From: Chlorocebus sabaeus
Lineage: Eukaryota > Chordata > Mammalia > Primates > Cercopithecidae
DNA: 64,000 bases
Reading direction: 5' to 3'
NCBI RefSeq assembly: GCF_047675955.1
Contig: NC_132911.1
Location: forward strand, 81,342,208-81,406,207
Positions 60,151 through 64,000 of the stretch are shown here, piece by piece. A program made the translations under genes and the position numbers. The notes under the pieces are model-generated. The model was not told where the DNA came from, made no database searches, and saw only the letters and a list, made by a program, of their open reading frames with translations. Each line of letters begins with the position of its first letter. Position 1 is the first letter of the stretch.

Positions 60151-60414
60151 ATTTATAGGAGTTTCTACTTTAATTCTAGAAATGCTGGACTTCTCTCCTA
60201 GCTCTCTGTTCCAGAGTGGCTAAATAATAACAGCAAAATTTCAGTTGAAAACTCTTTGCAAAAAATCTGTGTATTCTTGGTGGGCAGAGACGTGTTCATC
60301 TTTGATTTCCACTATACCTATTTCAGTACCTTTAACTCTATTTTTGAAATAGTTAGGATTGTGAAGTTGTTAAACAATTATTTTTGGAAATAATAAAAAT
60401 GTCTTAAAAGGCAT

Positions 60415-60625
60415 TTAATATGTGCAGATTATTGGGTTAAATTATTTGACAATATTATTTTATTTACTCTACACAGTGACATTATTGTGTCAGTTTAATC
60501 CTCATTTTCAGGTGAGAAATATGAAGTTTAACTAACTCATCCTATTTCACAAGAACTTGTAAATTTTGAGGTTAGTACCATAGCTAAGCAGGATAGATTC
60601 AGAGCTTGCACATCAATGCTGTGTT
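60415..60625 (-). mobile_element. MIR-like fragment
   Basis: CAGTTTAATCCTCATTTTCA, GGTGAGAAATATGAAGTTTA and GGATAGATTCAGAGCTTGCA follow antisense MIR. Decayed. Confidence 0.5.
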
Positions 60626-62347
60626 TACTCTCTCCCCAAAACACAACATACTGTTTATTTCATTCATTTGAAATCAAATCATAAATTACATATCTAATTT
60701 TTGCTATATGCTAGGAGTTAAATTAGAAAATATATCAGTGGGAGAGAATGCATATTTGAGTTAGAAGTTGCTTTTAGGCCCAAAGTGGATTTCCACCTCA
60801 GCATGCACTTTCTGTTCTCTTCCCAGTAACAGGAAACAAGTTGTTCCTTGCCTCCTGCTGTTACTAACTCATCCTTCAGCATGGCTGAATGTCTACTTGC
60901 TTTAGAGTGTATGTCTTCCTCTCTTTTGTTTTCTTGTGTGCCGTGCCTCTTCTCTGTGCTCCAGTTCCCCCACTCCGATAGCCCCAGCAAAAAGCCCTCC
61001 TCTCCTTCTAGTTACCATGACCATGAACTTATTTATGGCCAGATACAGTGCTGTGCCTGCCAGACGACTCCTTCAGAAAATTAGCTTGATTCACTCCCAA
61101 AGAAGAAAATCTAGCCAAAAATTCTGTCACTTCCACTCTTCCCCAGTTTGCAGATAGCACTGAGATTTTACAGCTCATTCAGGACGGACTAGAGACTGCT
61201 CCTCAAAAGAGGCAAATGACCTGCTGTTTAAAAGGGCACGCACGCAGACAGTGGCAACCCAGCGTCTGAACCTATGGCTCTTTGTTAAACTTGAACAGAT
61301 TAACAGTAAATCATAAAATATATGATTCTATATTATTTTGTACTGTACATACTAGAAACTAATAGTTTACTTATCTGTCCAAATGTACATTATACTTAAA
61401 GACCATCTAAAAAACAGAGACCCAAGTAAACATAAAAAGATATACCATATTTTCACAATTCAAAGATTATCTTTTTAAATATTTTAATATTTTTGAGGCT
61501 TACTGTAGTAAATATGTTTACTACTATTGCATTTTAGTTTATTTGTTTTTTCTTAAAGAAATAAATTAAGTGTGCCTGTACCGAAAATGAGTGTCTATGA
61601 ATTTGTCTGGATATTTACCTTTGTAACATCATAGACTGCAGACTTATTATCCAACTTATACTCTTAGAACATAATAAAACCATTTTCTATTGACAGTCTT
61701 TGGTTGTAGCAAAACACAAGTAAGTTTAGAATAACAATCATTCTCTTATCTTTTCTCAAATGGTAAATACTTTTGCTTTTACAATGAATTATTCACAGTA
61801 GCACCATATAACATTAATTGTGTTAATGGTCTTTCTATTTTAACTAATTGTAATAATGACATTTTGAGTACAAATGATATCTTTTTATTACAATTACTTA
61901 AAAATTATATAAGAAGCTATGTTTATTTGAGCAAAATATTGATTTTTTTTTGTATGCATATTTCATTGACACAGGTAAAGTAGGTTGAAAATGGACATAA
62001 ATTACTCAGAACATTTTAATTCAGTTTTTCATTCAAAGATTTGGAGACTTCCTTTTAGCCTTTAACATGGAAATGTAAAGATTCTTAGGATAACTGGGTC
62101 AGTTACACATGATGTTATGAGGAATTTGACTTGTTTATACTTGTTTAACTTACCTCACTCTTCCCATATAGGGCCTCGTCTCAGAGCTTTGTCACTTTCA
62201 CAAAAAACTTCCCTCATTGACTCTGACAATTATATTTAGGCTTAATTTTGCAACTAAGTGGTAGGCCCTCAATTGTGGGTTCTTAAGTTTGGTTCATGTG
62301 ATTTTATTTGCTTTGTTTTTAGTAGTTAGTATGAAATTGACAATAGA
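60626..62347. other. unique DNA with a GC-richer block at 60780-61260
   Basis: The block has overlapping frames on both strands (minus 60718-60990; plus 60848-61084 and 60936-61157) and balanced base use. No splice pair or known motif. The rest, 61260-62347, is AT-rich and unassigned, and ends at the young L1. Confidence 0.4.
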
Positions 62348-62849
62348 GGGGGGGCGGAGCAAGATGGCCGAATAGGAACAGCTCCAGTCTCCAACTCCCA
62401 GCGCGAGCGACACAGAAGACCGGCGATTTCTGCATTTTCAACTGAGGTACTGGGTTCATCTCACTGGGGAGTGCCAGACGATCGGTGCTGGTCAGCTGCT
62501 GCAGCCCGACCAGCGAGAGCTGAAGCAGGGCGAGGCATTGCCTCACCTGGAAAGCGCAAGGGGGAAGGGAATCCCTTTTCCTAGCCAGGGGAACTGAGAC
62601 ACACAACACCTGGAAAATCGGGTAACTCCCACCCCAATACTGTGCTTTAAGCAGACAGGCACACCAGGAGATCATATCCCACACCTGGCCGGGAGTGTCC
62701 CACACCCACGGAGCCTCCCTCATTGCTAGCACAGCAGTCTGTGATCTACCGGCAAGGCAGCAGCGAGGCTGGGGGAGGGGCGCCCGCCATTGCTGAGGCT
62801 TAAGTAGGTAAACAAAGCTGCTGGGAAGCTCGAACTGGGTGGAGCTCAC
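62319..62849 (-). other. antisense open frame over L1 5' UTR (ORF0-like)
   Basis: A 176-codon minus-strand frame starts MSSTQFELPSSFVYLLKPQQ and spans the 5' half of the L1 5' UTR, running past the L1 5' edge into flanking DNA. Ape L1s carry a short antisense ORF0 in their 5' UTR; this frame overlaps that general region but is longer, and I cannot show it is the same. There is no evidence of translation from sequence alone. Confidence 0.4.
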
Positions 62850-63377
62850 AGCAGCTCAAGGAAACCTGCCTGTCTCTGTAGACTCCACCTCTGGGGACAG
62901 GGCACAGTAAATAATAACAAACGCAGCAGCTCTGCAGACGCAAACGACTCTGTCTGACAGCTTTGAAGAGAGCAGTGGATCTCCCAACACGGAGGTTGAG
63001 ATCTGAGAAGGGACAGACTCCCTGCTCAAGTGGGTCCCTGACCCCTGAGTAGCCTAACTGGGAGACATCCCCCACTAGGGGCAGTCTGACACCCCACACC
63101 TCACAGGGTGGAGTACACCCCTGAGAGGAAGATTCCAAAGCAAGAATCAGACAGGTACACTCGCTGTTCAGAAATATTCTATCTTCTGCAGCCTCTGCTG
63201 CTGATACCCAGGCAAACAGGGTCTGGAGTGGACCTCAAGCAATCTCCTACAGCTACAACCTACAGCTGAGGATCCTGACTGTTAGAAGGAAAGCTATCAA
63301 ACAGGAAGGACACCTACACCAAAACCCCATCAGTACATCACCATCATCAAAGACCAGAGGCAGATAAAACCACAAAG
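62348..63377 (+). promoter_or_regulatory. L1 5' UTR, internal promoter
   Basis: In L1 this region drives RNA polymerase II transcription from its first base. The YY1 site CAAGATGGCC is intact at 62360-62369, the position that fixes start-site choice. An antisense promoter is also known for L1 5' UTRs of apes; whether this monkey version has one cannot be seen. Confidence 0.8.
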
Positions 63378-63914
63378 ATGGGGAAAAAGCAGGGCAGAAA
63401 AGCTGGAAATTCAAAAAATAAGAGCGCATCTCCCCCGGCAAAGGAGCGCAGCTCATCGACAGCAACGGATCAAAGCTGGACGGAGAATGACTTCGACGAG
63501 ATGAGAGAAGAAGGCTTCAGTCCATCAAATTTCTCAGAGCTAAAGGAGGAATTACGTACCCAGCGCAAAGAAACTAAAAATCTTGAAAAAAAAGTGGAAG
63601 AATTGATGGCTAGAGTAATTAATGCAGAGAAGCTCACAAACGAAATGAAAGAGACGAAAACCATGGCACGAGAAATACGTGACAAATGCACAAGCTTCAG
63701 TAACCGTCTCGATCAACTGGAAGAAAGAATGTCAGCAATGGAGGATCAAATGAATGAAATGAAGCGAGAAGAGAAACCAAAAGAAAAAAGAAGAAAAAGA
63801 AATGAACAAAGCCTGCAAGAAGTATGGGATTATGTAAAAAGACCAAATCTACGTCTGATTGGGGTGCCTGAAAGTGACGGGGAAAATGGAACCAAGTTGG
63901 AAAACACTCTTTAG
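63378..63914 (+). pseudogene. L1 ORF1 (ORF1p), premature stop at codon 179
   Basis: ORF1p is an RNA-binding trimeric chaperone that coats L1 RNA. Starting at ATG 63378 the frame gives MGKKQGRKAGNSKNKSASPP, a basic and Ser-rich start. The coiled coil follows at roughly residues 50-150 (LEERMSAMEDQMNEMKREE), then the start of the RNA-recognition domain (SLQEVWDYVKRPNLRLIGVP). Codon 179 is TAG (63912-63914), where the family has CAG (Gln). After it the same frame is open to the window end (DIIQENFPNLVGQ), so only one base stops this copy within the visible part. The expected full length is about 338 residues. Confidence 0.93.
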
Positions 63915-64000
63915 GATATCATCCAGGAGAACTTCCCCAACCTAGTAGGGCAGGCCAACATTCAAATCCAGGAAATACAGAGAACGCCACAAAGATACTC

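Larger units (their letters stand above)
62348..64000 (+). mobile_element. young L1, 5' end to ORF1, cut by window edge
   Basis: Starts with seven G residues and the YY1-type CAAGATGGCCGAATAGGAA, the true 5' end of an L1. The 5' UTR is about 1.03 kb, followed by ORF1. CpGs are common and divergence from young L1 looks low. The 5' UTR differs from human L1PA1 in several blocks, as expected for a separate monkey lineage. ORF2 and the tail are beyond the window. Confidence 0.95.

Noticed and set aside
1..64000. tRNA, rRNA, bacterial operon or viral genome content
   Set aside because: No tRNA cloverleaf words, ribosomal RNA cores, operon-like gene packing or exogenous viral genes were seen; everything fits primate nuclear DNA.

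Overview
This is AT-rich nuclear DNA from a primate. Several Alu elements, L1 LINEs of different ages, MaLR-type LTRs, Tigger and Charlie DNA transposons, and decayed MIR and L2 copies interrupt long AT-rich stretches. The AluY at about 34.6-34.9 kb carries the variants GAGACGGGCGG and GATCCGGCC, which I associate with Old World monkey (AluYR-type) lineages. The L1 starting at 62.3 kb has a 5' UTR unlike the human L1PA1 one but looks young. A cercopithecid such as macaque or baboon is therefore my best guess. Family names come from memory of consensus sequences, not from a search.

I see no intact host gene. Almost all long open frames are pieces of transposons or chance frames. Three stretches look like decayed host coding sequence: an 81-codon open frame near 2.2-2.4 kb, a frameshifted coding-like stretch on the minus strand at 7.2-7.8 kb, and a 191-bp exon-like block at 11.23-11.42 kb with good splice signals but two stops. 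I could not name a parent gene for any of them.

Layout. 0-5.6 kb: Alu, MaLR LTR with a nested DNA transposon, AluJ, and a 5'-truncated primate L1 (3.1-5.6 kb). 5.6-20 kb: mostly unique AT-rich DNA with three Alus; about 11.4-17.7 kb has no repeat I recognise. 20-35 kb: L2 and MIR remnants, a nearly full-length Tigger1 transposon (28.6-31.3 kb) split by an Alu, a young AluY and a Charlie-type MITE. 37-41.4 kb: rearranged L1 pieces around a MaLR retrotransposon with a damaged 5' LTR. 42-60 kb: a nest of L1 copies, all antisense to the given strand, with a MER2, two Alus and microsatellites. 62.3 kb to the end: 5' UTR and ORF1 of a young sense-strand L1 that runs off the window.

No genes work together here in a pathway. 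The content is a record of insertion, nesting and local rearrangement. The most unusual items are two short templated copies of DNA from about 2.4 kb upstream (26.3 kb and 38.7 kb), an 80-bp hairpin at 59.7 kb, the decayed exon at 11.2 kb, and a single nonsense codon in the young L1 ORF1.
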